Of a stretch of DNA of 64,000 nucleotides, positions 36,936 through 50,255 are shown piece by piece (positions within the stretch are counted from its first letter, which is position 1; each line of letters starts with the position of its first letter). The DNA is from Bradysia coprophila (lineage: Eukaryota > Arthropoda > Insecta > Diptera > Sciaridae): assembly GCF_014529535.1 (NCBI RefSeq), contig NW_023503608.1, positions 9,164,501 to 9,228,500 on the forward strand, written 5' to 3'. Under the pieces are notes generated by a model. That model had not been told where the DNA came from. It made no database searches and worked only from the letters and a program-made list of their open reading frames with translations. The position numbers and the translations under genes are program-made.

Positions 36936-37553
36936 CACGACGTAGTAAAGTAAAGACAGAAAGGAGAGGTTTACTTTTCGACAGTGTTCGCGACTGAGGT
37001 AGGAGTTGACTTTATAGAATGAAGACAATAAATTTCACGTGAGAACAAACTTGAGTTTCATGCCTTAAAGCTTCGTATAAAAGTCGGGGAAAGTGTTTTT
37101 TTTTAGCGAGTATGCATGCATGCAACTCTTGCCTATGGCTCGGGCTACAACACAGCATGCTTGGCAAAAAAAATCACCCCCAATATGCTTGTCAATCTTA
37201 TCAAGGTCCTGAAAGAAGAGAGGCTATGGCACTTCTGTGGTGATCATGAAGTCAGTAGCACAAAAATTTCTCTCTTACTAGCTAGATTTTTGAAGGCTTT
37301 TTTAAAATTTCGACTTACCAAAAAACTTTTTTCTTAAAGTTGATTGACCTTTCACACAATCTGTAATGAGTGAGTTTACCAAATTTTGTGCCACTCGCCT
37401 TTGTGGTTATTTGAACCTGTTCTTTCAGAACCTTGGATCTTTTTACCACCTCACAAAAGATTAGTTTACCTCACAAAAGATTAGTTTACCCATGTATTAC
37501 AGCTCCCTCGTCAAATCAGCCACTACTGCCTGTGTTTACTTTACTCTGTCGTG
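36936..37553. mobile_element. DNA transposon fragment/MITE family E, copy 1, with 7-bp target duplication
   Basis: A 618-bp element with about 24-bp terminal inverted repeats: CACGACGTAGTAAAGTAAAG on the left and CTTTACTCTGTCGTG at the right end. It is flanked by identical GTAAAAT at 36929-36935 and 37554-37560. The interior has a 21-base direct repeat (ACCTCACAAAAGATTAGTTT, twice, near 37448-37490) and a short open frame at 37116-37337 that I do not recognise. No transposase is evident. Termini match the 193-bp element at 61574. Confidence 0.85.
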
Positions 37554-37560
37554 GTAAAAT

Positions 37561-38717
37561 GGTAGGGCAACGCAACATATGAGACGAACTTACATGTTTG
37601 CGCTTCACTTACAATGACTGGTTATCCGTCGAGTTACATGTATCTTCATGCACTTGCCTGTCGTAATTTTATTTTTCAGAATTATCACATCTCATCACAA
37701 CGACTAGTTTGTTGCTCTAGAAAACACAGTCGCAATTTGAATAAATTTCCAATTACAAGAAAAACAAAATAAATACAAACGTTTCGTATAAAAAAAATGA
37801 TAATTATACAAACTAAAATGCCTACACCATGACCATCGCCAATGATAACCATCAAAATGATTATATTGTGTTGTGCACGCATGAAATCAAAAGCACCATT
37901 TTCGGTTAATGGGCTTTCAGTTACACAATAAATCACGTAGATAAAGTGTTTAACTATGTTTACATAAGACGTTGAAGACGTTGATAATTGCAAAAATACC
38001 TAGTTTTCTTAAGTTTAAACAATGTAAAACCACTGCAATTTATGGTATGCCAGTGGTGTAAGGTGCTGCTGGATTCTTTGGTTTATTATTTGATAATTAT
38101 GTGTGTTTATCACATTCATTCATCTTTAAAAGAATAGAATAGGTTCATTTGGACAGTAATTTTGCTGATAATCAAGTATTTAGAAACGAACATTTTGTTT
38201 TATAATTGACCGCTCGTATAATATTGATGATTACAAAATGGGATTAACTATTAGCAATTAGCATTGATGAATGGCGTCGGTTGAAAATAAAATCGATTTT
38301 TACTTCTTTTTTTGTTAGTGACATTTTTATTGGCAATATAACGACCCAATGATACGGTAATAAGGATGAGAAAGTGAGCAAAAGTTCAAACAAATTTTTG
38401 ATGATCGGAAGAGAAATTTTGCAATATTTTTTTTATAAATAGAAATTTTGCCTGATTTTTGGCAATATAAAAGTATTGCCGTGTGTCTGATTTTTAAATA
38501 TTACGTTTAGTGTGTTAGCAAAACATGCAAAACACTTGATCGAAATGTTGTTTGTAATTGGATCGCATAAAAAATGTATTACACAATTAATTAAGCATCA
38601 ATTTCAAAAGAATGTTATGTAGGCAGTCAGTAAATTTCGATGGTTTATAGAGTGGGATGTGGTGAGCTTCTCACAAACATTTCTTAAGGACTTAAGGATG
38701 ACATGGATTTCCTTTAA
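37561..38717. other. Intergenic, no gene seen
   Basis: AT-rich. The reverse-strand open frame at 37685-37993 is hydrophobic, without other support. Nothing else defined. Confidence 0.4.
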
Positions 38718-38899
38718 CCTGTCACATATCGATAACGACGAGAAAAATAATGACAAGCTCTCGGTAATATGGTCGTTTATATAGTAAAATGCATGTTAAA
38801 AAAATTGAAGTACAAGATTCGAAATCAATTAATTGAAAATATATAGAAGTAACAGACAAGATAATAATACTGGTCATATGCTTTTCCGTCTGTAACAGG
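38718..38899. mobile_element. TTAA-bounded MITE, copy 2
   Basis: A 182-bp element between TTAA at 38714-38717 and TTAA at 38900-38903, with termini CCTGTCACA and TGTAACAGG. It shares AATATGGTCGTTTATATAG and GAAGTACAAGATTC with the copy at 20798. Confidence 0.8.
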
Positions 38900-38903
38900 T
38901 TAA

Positions 38904-40443
38904 GATTCAAAATTAAGTTGCCTGGTCGAGCAAAAGGAGTCCTGCATAGTTTATTTAAACACAACGACATTTACTGCCTGAGGATTGTTTGCTAGTAAGT
39001 TTTTGTGTTTGTGCAAGCACTCCTACATTATCAGAGGTTGCAATTTTGCAAACCGATGTTGGGAATACGAGACGAAGTGTCGATATTTCACGCTAGGCTC
39101 ATATATCTGGGTTTCCGTCTCTACTTAGTACTTATATTGGACTCTCCACAACCCAAATCTAATTAAGTTATGAAAAAAAATATATTTTCTTTTAATTCGT
39201 TAGCAATCAAACGTATATAAGTTGAATGATAGTACGTTCATATTTCATGTAGAATATAAGTTTTATGAATGAGATGGTTACCTAAAAATCGTCATTTTCA
39301 TATGCTAAGTACAGAATATGAAGTATTATTATAGTATGAGACAACTAAATCTCTTACGGTCAATTATATCATCTAATCGACAAATGACAAACCAGCCAGA
39401 GTCTGGCCTAATATTTAGGAAAATTGTGATCACATTAATGAAATGAACTAAATATTTCTGTTTAACACTGTTTTCTAAAAAAAAAATCACTTCAGTAATT
39501 CTGTAATATATTTTCTATAAGAGAACCGAAGCATTACAAAAACAACTTACAATTGAAGTGTGAAGCAAGTAATTTTATCCACTTACGTAAGAACCGATAT
39601 CGGTGAGAGTGACAGTTCAGCTTCGATACGCAAAGAGAAATGTGATTATGAATAAAATAAACTAATTCTAGGAATTCTAGGGATTACCTAGTAGTGAAAG
39701 TCAAAAAGTTCGTGCAAAAAAATTCACATTTTTTAGTGTGTTAGGACTTGCGTCACGACGCTTTACTAACGTGGCGCCATGATAAATAATTAAAAAATTG
39801 TAGTATATTTATTCCCAATCTATAAAATAGAGCCGGGAAACTTTTAGGACTTGCAAATACAGGCCACACTGTTTTGTAGTGATGGACGATATACAGAGAG
39901 AGTAATATCTGCCTCTTTATATACTGAAACGCACATGGCTGTCTTGTATGATGTATATATATCGAAATAATATTATGTTATCGAAATGACGCGCATGTTC
40001 AACCAAAACAATTCAAAGAGAGGCGAGGAAGGTCACACATAGTAAAGTTCTACACGAAAAAAAAAAAAAAATTACGAAACCGCATCTCATTTTCTGTCTT
40101 TGTTAGCACAAGTTCGTATAATTTGTTTGGGTGTCTTCGGTCGACGTTCTTTGCTTTGCAAAGTATATTTGTTATCTTTTCTAAATTCCGTTCGTTACAT
40201 AGATGAAAGTTTTAGATAAAGAAAAAAATAAACATTCGCCAACATTGATTTCGATTCGAATTTTATCGTGTAGTGTAAAGTTCACCATTTAAAGTGGAAT
40301 CTAAAGAAAACAAAAATTTACAAATTCGGTGGAATACCAGAAATATAAAATCGATAAATTTAATTTCGTGAGTGAAGCTTTTCAATTCGATTGCCTCATC
40401 GAATTTTTGTGTGAATTTGTTAAGTAAATAAACTACAGCAGAA
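38904..40443. other. Intergenic, grading into the PLGRKT 5' region
   Basis: No gene to about 40080. The last 350 bases or so before the ATG at 40444 are likely promoter and 5' untranslated sequence of the PLGRKT gene. No clear TATA box. Confidence 0.4.
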
Positions 40444-41442
40444 ATGGGTGGCTCGTCGTCACATTCAGTCAGCCAAACTATTAAGAAAAATCAGGAGTAC
40501 ATTTCGGAAATGAATAAGATAAAGGTATGAAAGATTACGATTTGTTACCGCAAGTTTACATCATGGTTAAGTAATTCCATTTGACGTCATTTGATGGGAA
40601 CCATGTGTGGTCATTAGTTTGGTGAACTGAACTGGTTAGAACCCGTTGTTGATTTTGTTTAATCTTTGTCAGCGACGGAAATATTGAAGTTGATATTATC
40701 GAAGTCAGTGCGGTTTCAATATGCAAAATGTTTTTTTTAGTCTAAATATAACTTTGTGTCTCTCTCGTATCTCTTTTACACTTATTATTATGTCTATTTC
40801 CAGTTAATATTAAATTCTTGTATTAAACTAATGTTAAAAGCCTGAAGTGGTATTATAAACACTATGTCCACTCCTAAAGTACTTTGCCAAAAATGCTACT
40901 TGAAATTTGACTAAGAGTTTTCACATTTTTCATTCCAGATGGATCGTTGGATCCAAATGCATTATCAAATCAAAGAAAGAGAATTAGCTCTGGAAATATC
41001 AAGATCGAGGGAATTGTTCTTTTGGTTGGGCTCATTTTACACAGTCACTTTGGCGGGCATCGTTTCTAGGTACAGAAAATTAATTGAAGAGAATATGGCA
41101 ACAGCCACAATGTTACGGAAATGAAAATCTTTTAGATATAGAACGACGCGACGAAGTGGGGTGCTGGCACCAGTAGTTCCGCTGACTTTCGTTTTGGCTT
41201 ATTACGCTGATCTAGCTTATGGAAGTAAAGTTCATAGGATAAGAGGTACACTTTTCCACAAAATTATTAAATCCTTCAAATCCTCCAATAATTGTACCTT
41301 TACACCAGCTGAGGCAGAGATGATAATGCAACGTGAACGCGACTTATTGGAATGGCCTCGAGGACTGCCGACAGTTTCTAGTATCGACCAGGCCAGAACG
41401 ATAACGGAAATGGAAAAGAAATTACATCCGCATGAGAACTGA
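40444..41442 (+). CDS. PLGRKT: Plasminogen receptor (KT) homologue, mitochondrial/plasma membrane
   Basis: Three exons join in frame: 40444-40524, 40939-41069 and 41136-41442, encoding 172 residues. Matches to the vertebrate family as I recall it: a basic N-terminal region with Asn-Gln-Glu, the block ALEISRSRELFFWLGSF before the first membrane segment, then VLAPVVPLTFVLAYYADLAYG, which is the most conserved second membrane segment, and WPRGLPTVSSIDQAR near the C-terminus. Two transmembrane helices with a short basic loop are visible. Human PLGRKT is 147 residues and ends in lysine, which binds plasminogen. This protein is longer and ends HPHEN, so that function is unlikely here. If intron two is retained, reading ends after MATATMLRK. 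The polyadenylation signal is probably at 41888-41893. Confidence 0.88.
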
Positions 41443-43812
41443 AACGATTAAAGCCAAGAATTGTTTTTGTAAAAATGTTCAATGGTTCCGTTATCTTTCC
41501 GTCGTTAATCCGGGAACGATTTATTGAACTGGAGAATAGGATTTTTTTAAATTAGGTTTTTGTTGTGTATTTTCGAGCTGGTGATGAAAGTTTTATCCAA
41601 CAAATTTTTGAGAATTACTATAAATTGGATTCAAAATCAACGAGGTGAGGTGCGTGATCGAATTGCGGATCGATGTTCTTATGATAGTGGTAAAAAGTGC
41701 CTCATTTTATTTGTGTTGTACTGTTGTACACGGAAATTCACTTTAGTTAAATGAATATGGAACAGTATTATGGTCCGTCACTGATCTAGTTAGAAGTAGA
41801 GTATTTAATTTATAAAAAGCAACCGGCACGGCGATACTTAATACTCTTTTGATATTAAAAAGAAACAAAATTAACGAAAGTGTTTACAATAAAAATGTAC
41901 ATCGGCAAGCTACTGGAGTACTATCTCCTGCTAGCAGATAAATTAAATTACAGAACAGCTTTAAAATTTTTGTTTTGAACAATTTAGAAGCAAGTACGTA
42001 TACCAGCAAATAAGCCTCAAAGCTTACGTTCAATTCCATCTGAACAGGGTGGGCGACAGAGATGTGCTTTTTACATATTAATGTATGTAGGTCCTACATG
42101 GAAAGTAATAAGCGTAGAGTACAGTCTCTCCGCTTTAGCTACAATTTGTAATTGCGTTAATGGACAACCTAATGTCATAAATGATGATGCCATATGAATT
42201 TTAAATCTTATACATCAAAAATGTCTTTGTTAAATCTCTTCTCCTTCTACAATCTTCAATGCTCAGTCTAATTCATCTAATTGTCTATATAAAAATCTAA
42301 AACACAATTTTGTGTCCATCACTAAATCTGAATAATTCGTAACCCAAGTTATTACTGTTTAATTGATGTCAACCGTAGTTTCTAAAATAAAACCAAGCAC
42401 TAGAACAGAATTTTTGAGAGAGGTCAAATCAAGGAATAATTATTAAATTAAACAAACTTTCTTTCATGTAACGCTTGATTCCACTGTTGATACAATACCC
42501 TAAAATCTATTCCAATACCATAGCCCTACCTTGTTCCAGCTTTCTCTTTGAGTGATTTCAAAGTCAGCTTCGGTGCTGAGAGTGCTATGCCGATACCAAT
42601 AATATAGCTAATTTTTATGTTAAATAATTCTGTTCTAGTGTCTGTGCCTAGTATTTTAGGATGCGTTGCGTCAATATGGGTCCTAAAACATATTGATAAC
42701 AATTTTTAACAAATAAAAACCGAATTTGCGTAACCACAATATTTACTCGTGACAATATAATGAGGCATATAGTCAGTATGTGTACTCGTACAAATAATGT
42801 ATTACTTAATGGGCGTCATAATAAAATTGTTAAGTTAAGAAATTGTAAAATGTTAGATAGTTTACCAATTTAGATTCAATATGTTATGCACGACGAACTT
42901 TATTAAAGTGCAAGGAACTTCAAAAGATTTTTTTTATTACAGTACGTGATCATCACATAGTTCTACCACAACCAATTCACTCTACATTGCATTGCTAAAA
43001 AAACCTTAGGGTCAATTTGAACGTGATTTTTATGAAGCTACAAACTAATTGTGAAGACCTTGAAATTTTGGTTGGAACGCAATTGTGTTGCTTGGAATAT
43101 TTAACATTTCACAGACGTCAACGATGATATAAAAATGAATTAAAGTTTCGAAATCCATTTCTTTAAATTAATTGAAGTAATAGATTCAAACATCTTCTGA
43201 TATGTTTGCCGTCTGTGAAAGCTTAACTAAATTTAAAGAATTTTAAAAATTATTTGTGGTTGATTGGTCAATTGTTTATTGCATACACTAAATTGAAATA
43301 TATATTTCAAAACGCACGCGGTAAATGGTAATTTTTCCACCTCTGCTAAGACTTTGGGGAACTTTGTTGTGAAAATCGTTGTCTTGACCTATCGAAAACA
43401 AAAATAAAAAATTTCGTTTTCCCGAGCAACAAACAATACCCGCGAAATGAAATTTCCAAATTTTTTTTTTGATTCATGGATATTTGTTTCATCATGTCAA
43501 TTATACTAGACTACGACTCAAGCAATTTGTGAATCATTAGCGTTTGCCATCATACGTATAGCTCATTTTCAATTTAATTCCTTTCAATGCCATTTTCGAC
43601 TACCAAATTCTTGTACTTACATTAAATGTTAAAATTGAGTAAACTGTCTTATCAGCCAGTTACATTTAGAAGATAGAGCCACTTATCTCCCCGAAGTTAT
43701 CTTCGAAACGAATTTCCTAAATCAGCTTTGTTGGGAAGTCTTTCAAAAAAATTTCAGACAATTTTTCATTTTTTCTCATTGCATACTAAAGTATTAAAAG
43801 AAACACTTGAAA
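41443..43812. other. 3' UTR of PLGRKT, then intergenic
   Basis: AT-rich. A fragment of the TTAA-bounded family lies at about 43160-43220 (GAAGTAATAGATTC, ATGTTTGCCGTCTGTGAAAG). No gene seen. Confidence 0.45.
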
Positions 43813-44606
<794 letters not shown>

Positions 44607-45872
44607 TTTGATATTTCTATGCAGAAATAAGAAACAATCAGAAAGAGTCCTTATTCCCTATGCATTCAATGTTAGTGTGAAGGAGAATGTCTTAAGATCG
44701 GCATGTGAACAATGATATAAACATAAATAACGTGAAGATGGTCACTAATGTAAAACTTCGCCACGCCATAATCACTCTGAATCATATTTAACATTAGATT
44801 TTGGCGCTACTTTTCGAAATTTGTGAGAGCTTCACGAATCTATCTGCCTTTTCCAAAATCACATAAAGTTGACAACAATTATTGTGATGCTTCTTGAAAA
44901 AAAAATTCCTTCTACTTAATTTAGTCCCCTTTTTACAATTTGAAATTATTGTTAGAACTCGGAGATCCTTGTTCTTATCTTATTACAGTAAAATCCACTT
45001 CGAAATGCACATTTTGTAACAACGAAATTTTCTTGTACTTAACCTGTTACAGACAAGTATATGACCAAAATTATTATTGGATCTATTACTTCCATCAATC
45101 AAAATATTTTTAATCTGGTAATTTCAAATCTTGTACTTCAATTTTCTTAACATGCGTTTTACTATTAAATGACCATATTATCCAGAGCTTGTCATTATTT
45201 TTGTCATCGTCGTCGATAACAGATGTTCTACTCACCCTCCAAAGCTTTATAAGAACAGTTTTCGTTTTGCTTGAGAAGAGTGGTAATCGAGTATGGATTT
45301 TTCACTTGAAAAGACTGCGATTTCTCGACGTCATTATTTTTATAACGTCTATGACGCCACAGACTAGTTTTGAAACAACATAGCCTTAAGCCCAAGTTCA
45401 GATATAATAAACCAGAAGTGACCAAGATTGATAACACTTTCCAAGTTCACAGGGCAATGCAAAAGCATACGTACATGATATTGGTATCTGCGCAAAGCAT
45501 GGAGTCCGAGTCATAGAGATAACGATTATGTATCGAGACACTATTGTGAATATTCGCCTTGATTTCTTATGTCAAAATCAATTTATTTTTGATTTCTCTG
45601 TTGTGAACGTCGGTCTGGTGTCTTAGAAATAATTTTTCTAATTTTATTTACAACTCTTGAAACTAACGAGTCTTCATCTCTGTTAATATCATTACATTAC
45701 TCTCAGCACTAGTCGACAAAAAATCAAAAAATATTGTAGGGGTTTTCGAGTCATTATTGTTACGTCTAAATCATTCCGGTGCGTTTGGTTTTTATCGATA
45801 ACAATACGCCTAGAAATAACATCTAAGTTTTCTAATGTTTCAATTAACAGTTTACGTTACAGCAGCATTGAA
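44607..45872. other. Intergenic between NAT9 and the MADF-BESS gene
   Basis: Holds an inverted, partly truncated TTAA element (listed separately) and, just before 45873, the likely 5' untranslated region of the MADF-BESS gene. No other gene seen. Confidence 0.45.
45043..45225. mobile_element. TTAA-bounded MITE, copy 3 (inverted, one end lost)
   Basis: TTAA at 45039-45042 then CCTGTTACAGAC, reading as the reverse of copies 1 and 2 (GGATCTATTACTTCC, AATCTTGTACTTCAATTTTC, TAAATGACCATATTA). It ends at CGTCGATAACAGATG without the final CCTGTCACA terminus. Confidence 0.75.
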
Positions 45873-46962
45873 ATGGCATCAAAAACGGAATACGAAATTG
45901 ATTCTCAAATAGCTGAAGGTATGGAAGGGCTACTGTCCGAAGCGGTGCGGAAGCATCCTGTGTTGTACGCGAAACCCTCCAATATTCGATTCAAATCAAT
46001 GCGCTCTGAAAAAGAACCAGACGCCTGGAACCAAATATCTGACGAACTGAATTTGGAAGTGGAGAGTTGTAAGTCGTTGTGGTCGTGCATCAAACAGAAG
46101 TTCATCAAATACCGCAAAAAATTGGACAACGGCGAAACGTTTACCAAAGAATGGCCAACGTATGAGAATTTACATGAATGGCTCGATGAACACATCAAGA
46201 AGCGCCGGACGCGTAACGACATTTACAAACAGATTCGAGTTCCTGTGAAGCAAGGCAAAATGTTGGCAGTCACCAAAAGGAGTCCGAACTCGTCTGTTTG
46301 TGAGAACGAGTACTTAGATGACATCGAATCTGCTGAGTGGAATGAATTAGCCGATGAAAAGGACGAAGCGGCAGCCAAAGGTAATTTTTTGCAGCAATTG
46401 CAACCACAGCTCTGATTAATACAGAAAAGAACTGTCTAGCACGTTGACCATCACCACTATCACCATTTCAGAACAAATATCCAAACAACAACTCCTCATT
46501 CCAAAGACACCCGTTGTACCGAAAAAGAAACTCAAAATTGAGATAATCCAGGCAATTCGGAACACACCAGCAGATAAACGCAGAAGCGAAAACGACGAAG
46601 AAATATTTACGGAGATCGAAACGCCTGAGGAGCCAGCCGAAACGACAGTTGAATGTGGTGATAAACAGACGGATACAGTGGAAATTCTGAACAAAGTTGA
46701 ACAGAACGATACCATCGACTCGAATCGCAGCCGCGACATTATACTGGAAGCTAATTTCGACAAATTAGAACAGGTCATCGCCAAATGTGTGAATTTGGCA
46801 GAAAAGTGCATGGCTGAATATTCGCAGCAAGATTCTAACGAAGTATTTGGGAAGTTTGTTGCGTCGTTGGTGCGTGATCTACCGCCAGAACGACGAATGA
46901 AGGTTCAATTTGAGATTATTCAATTTACCGGTCAATTGGTGAAAAGGGAACTCAATAAATAA
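45873..46962 (+). CDS. MADF-BESS domain DNA-binding regulator
   Basis: Two exons, 45873-46380 and 46472-46962, split by a 91-base intron (donor G|GTAATT, acceptor TTTCAG|AA), join to 332 residues. Residues about 14-110 form a MADF domain (Myb/SANT-like): EAVRKHPVLYAK, DAWNQISDELN, CKSLWSCIKQKFIKYRKK and the closing WPTYENLHEWLDEHI. The middle is charged and probably disordered. Near the C-terminus SNEVFGKFVASLVRDLPPER followed by KVQFEIIQF fits a BESS motif, which mediates protein contacts. MADF-BESS proteins are numerous in flies (Adf1, Stonewall, Hinge types) and act as promoter-binding regulators. The individual orthologue is not clear. Without splicing the first frame would end at 46415, and the second exon has an open frame of its own from 46444. 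Confidence 0.88.
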
Positions 46963-47316
46963 TTGGAAATGGACATTATGACTGCATTTTTCGGTTATAT
47001 GTCTATGATCTTCGCTCAATATTCCAGTTTTTTGCTCGATGTATCGTTGTTCTGTCCAGGTCAGGCATAATAATGAATGTTTTGTCAGTGCTCTAAATCG
47101 ATACACATCGATCCACATCCGATTAAAGGATTAGCTCAATGAATTTTTGGCGTCCATTGCGCTAGGCAAAACCAAAGGTTCTCGAACTTCAAAAACTATA
47201 GGAAATTAGAACTAAAAATTTATTTAAAAAAATTAAACACTGAAACACCAAGATGGATGCACAGTAGAACACACGATCTCTCAATATGACAATGATAACA
47301 CACCTAATTAACTAGT
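46963..47316. other. Short convergent intergenic region
   Basis: 3' sequences of the MADF-BESS gene (plus strand) and the ARL14EP-like gene (minus strand) meet here. No other feature. Confidence 0.5.
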
Positions 47317-48218
<902 letters not shown>

Positions 48219-50255
48219 ATTAATTTAAGAGATTTGCTACGTCTAAATAAATAATGAAAAAGGACCGCGACAATTAAAAATGCAAATTTCGGTGTGTTTG
48301 TGATGACAATTGATAAAGCTCATAAAACAAAAACATCGTGGCGAAAGTGGCGAAATCAGCGAGTGTCGCGAATATATTCATCGGGCGCCATCTGTGAATC
48401 AAAGAGAAAAGAACTCGGACGCACGATATTTTGGTCAATCGTTTCTTCAGCTTTCTCTTCAGTAATATTATGTGAAACAAAAAAATCCAAACAAAATATT
48501 GGTAATCAGTCAGTATAAACCGTTGTGCCGTTCTCTCAAATCAAGTTTCAAAAAAGGACGATTAACTCATTGATATCCTTATCAAATTTTTGAACTTTCA
48601 AATTTTTTTCAGCTTCTTGTTTCTGGAAACAGGTGGCGCCAATCACCAAATTTGCGAGTATAGTTCGCCACCTTTTTTCGCCCCATTTCTTCCGATAGTT
48701 TCTTGTGCGTGAATAATATTTTGTGTAGTGAGGACTCTCAATTATAGTTACTTTATCATTGCAAAAAGTTGATTCGGTTGATTAGAAGGACACAGATGCT
48801 CCAGTAAAATCAAATTTTATCGGTAAGTAGACACCAGACTATTCCCTTATAAATTAAAACACTTTTAAGAGTAGATCATATAGTTTTGTATTTGATTGGT
48901 CCTTGTATCTGGTTTCCTTACAAAAAAACGGTAAGTTCCTGTTCCCATAAATGACGGCTGCATGACCGACAGGTTCGTTTAGGAATTAGGAAAGCAAAAC
49001 TTTCAACAGTTAAACATTGATGTTAGTTTTGACTGAAATACAGGAATTATATAAGTAACGACTCTGTGTCGACGACGTTTGTATACATCAACATACATTT
49101 ATGTACCTGTTAATATTCAAGAATGCTTGACGGACAAGTGTTAATTCCCAGATTGCTGTATGTTCTGTCGAATAAATTATACAGCTCCACAGCTAATTGA
49201 CAGTTTCAATAAATGTTTCCAGTTGTCTTATTGCCCGAACGTCCGAGCAAATAAATTTTCTGTTGTGAATATTTTCGTACACTGTCAGGTGTGTGTGTCG
49301 ATGCCAAATTGGCATTGCCATTAAAACAACATGATTGGAAGTTTCTAAGATTTCATTTTTAAATTACCGAATGGTTGCACCTGACCCGAGCACTTCCACG
49401 TGCTTATCCGCACATTGAAAAAATTTCTGTTTAATTTTTTCTTCCATTTGGATTCAGGTCTGACGAACTTATGTTAACGATTCAGGCTCACCCACTTTTT
49501 TAATTTCATCGACCGTTCGTAGAAGTTAGTTCGAAGATATTATTCGTAGATCAAACATAGCCACAACGCTATGACTAAATTCAATGATTTTCAATTGAAG
49601 TAGAACCCGTCATACCGGGTTGATACTCACAGGTGGGACATGGTATGTATTATTGTGTATGAACTGCGTTGGTTGAAGCATTTGAATATTTACTGATTGT
49701 CCATGTTCGGTTTAATAATAACAAATCGGATACTTTCAGGGCTAACATTGAAACTGCGAAAGAAAATTCCAAATTCTCCTTGAATAGACAACAAGAAACC
49801 CATCTGCATTAGCATTTAAACGAAAACCGTTGACCGACCCGACTTCTCGTAGCTCCACTATAGTTTAGTTGGTAGTCGACTCCTGGACCCGCAATAGTTT
49901 TATCATATCAAAATTGTTGTCAGCCCTACACAAACGTAAACCTTTGAAACGTAAAATCCCAATTCAAAATACTGCCGCCATTTTTCGATTCGCTGTAAAC
50001 GAACTACCTGCCAAACGAAGCGGCGACCATGGCGAAAACGGTTTGATATGACAACAGTTTTATTTTCGCACGGCGAAGAAATCCCCGATCAGTTTCTCTG
50101 CTGCATAGAAGGAAAAACCTTGTTCGTGTGTGGATGTTATAGAAAATTAATCTTAGAAAAATTGGCATAGATACAATTACGATGCTGTTGCTTAATTAAC
50201 TCGAATACAATTTGAATTATTTGAATTTCCTCGATAGAAAGAGCCATCAATCACA
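48219..50255. other. Upstream region shared by the ARL14EP-like gene and l(3)mbt
   Basis: Likely contains the divergent ARL14EP-like promoter and the l(3)mbt promoter. A candidate untranslated first exon of l(3)mbt ends at 48822 with a strong donor (TCG|GTAAGTAG). No coding gene recognised; open frames at 48294-48518 and 49869-50051 lack support. Confidence 0.4.

Noticed and set aside
37116-37337. 73-codon forward frame inside the 618-bp element
   Set aside because: No transposase motif or homologue recognised; too short to be an enzyme and probably chance.
48294-48518. Forward frame of 74 codons between the ARL14EP-like gene and l(3)mbt
   Set aside because: No splice or homology support, biased composition, and it lies in a likely divergent promoter region.
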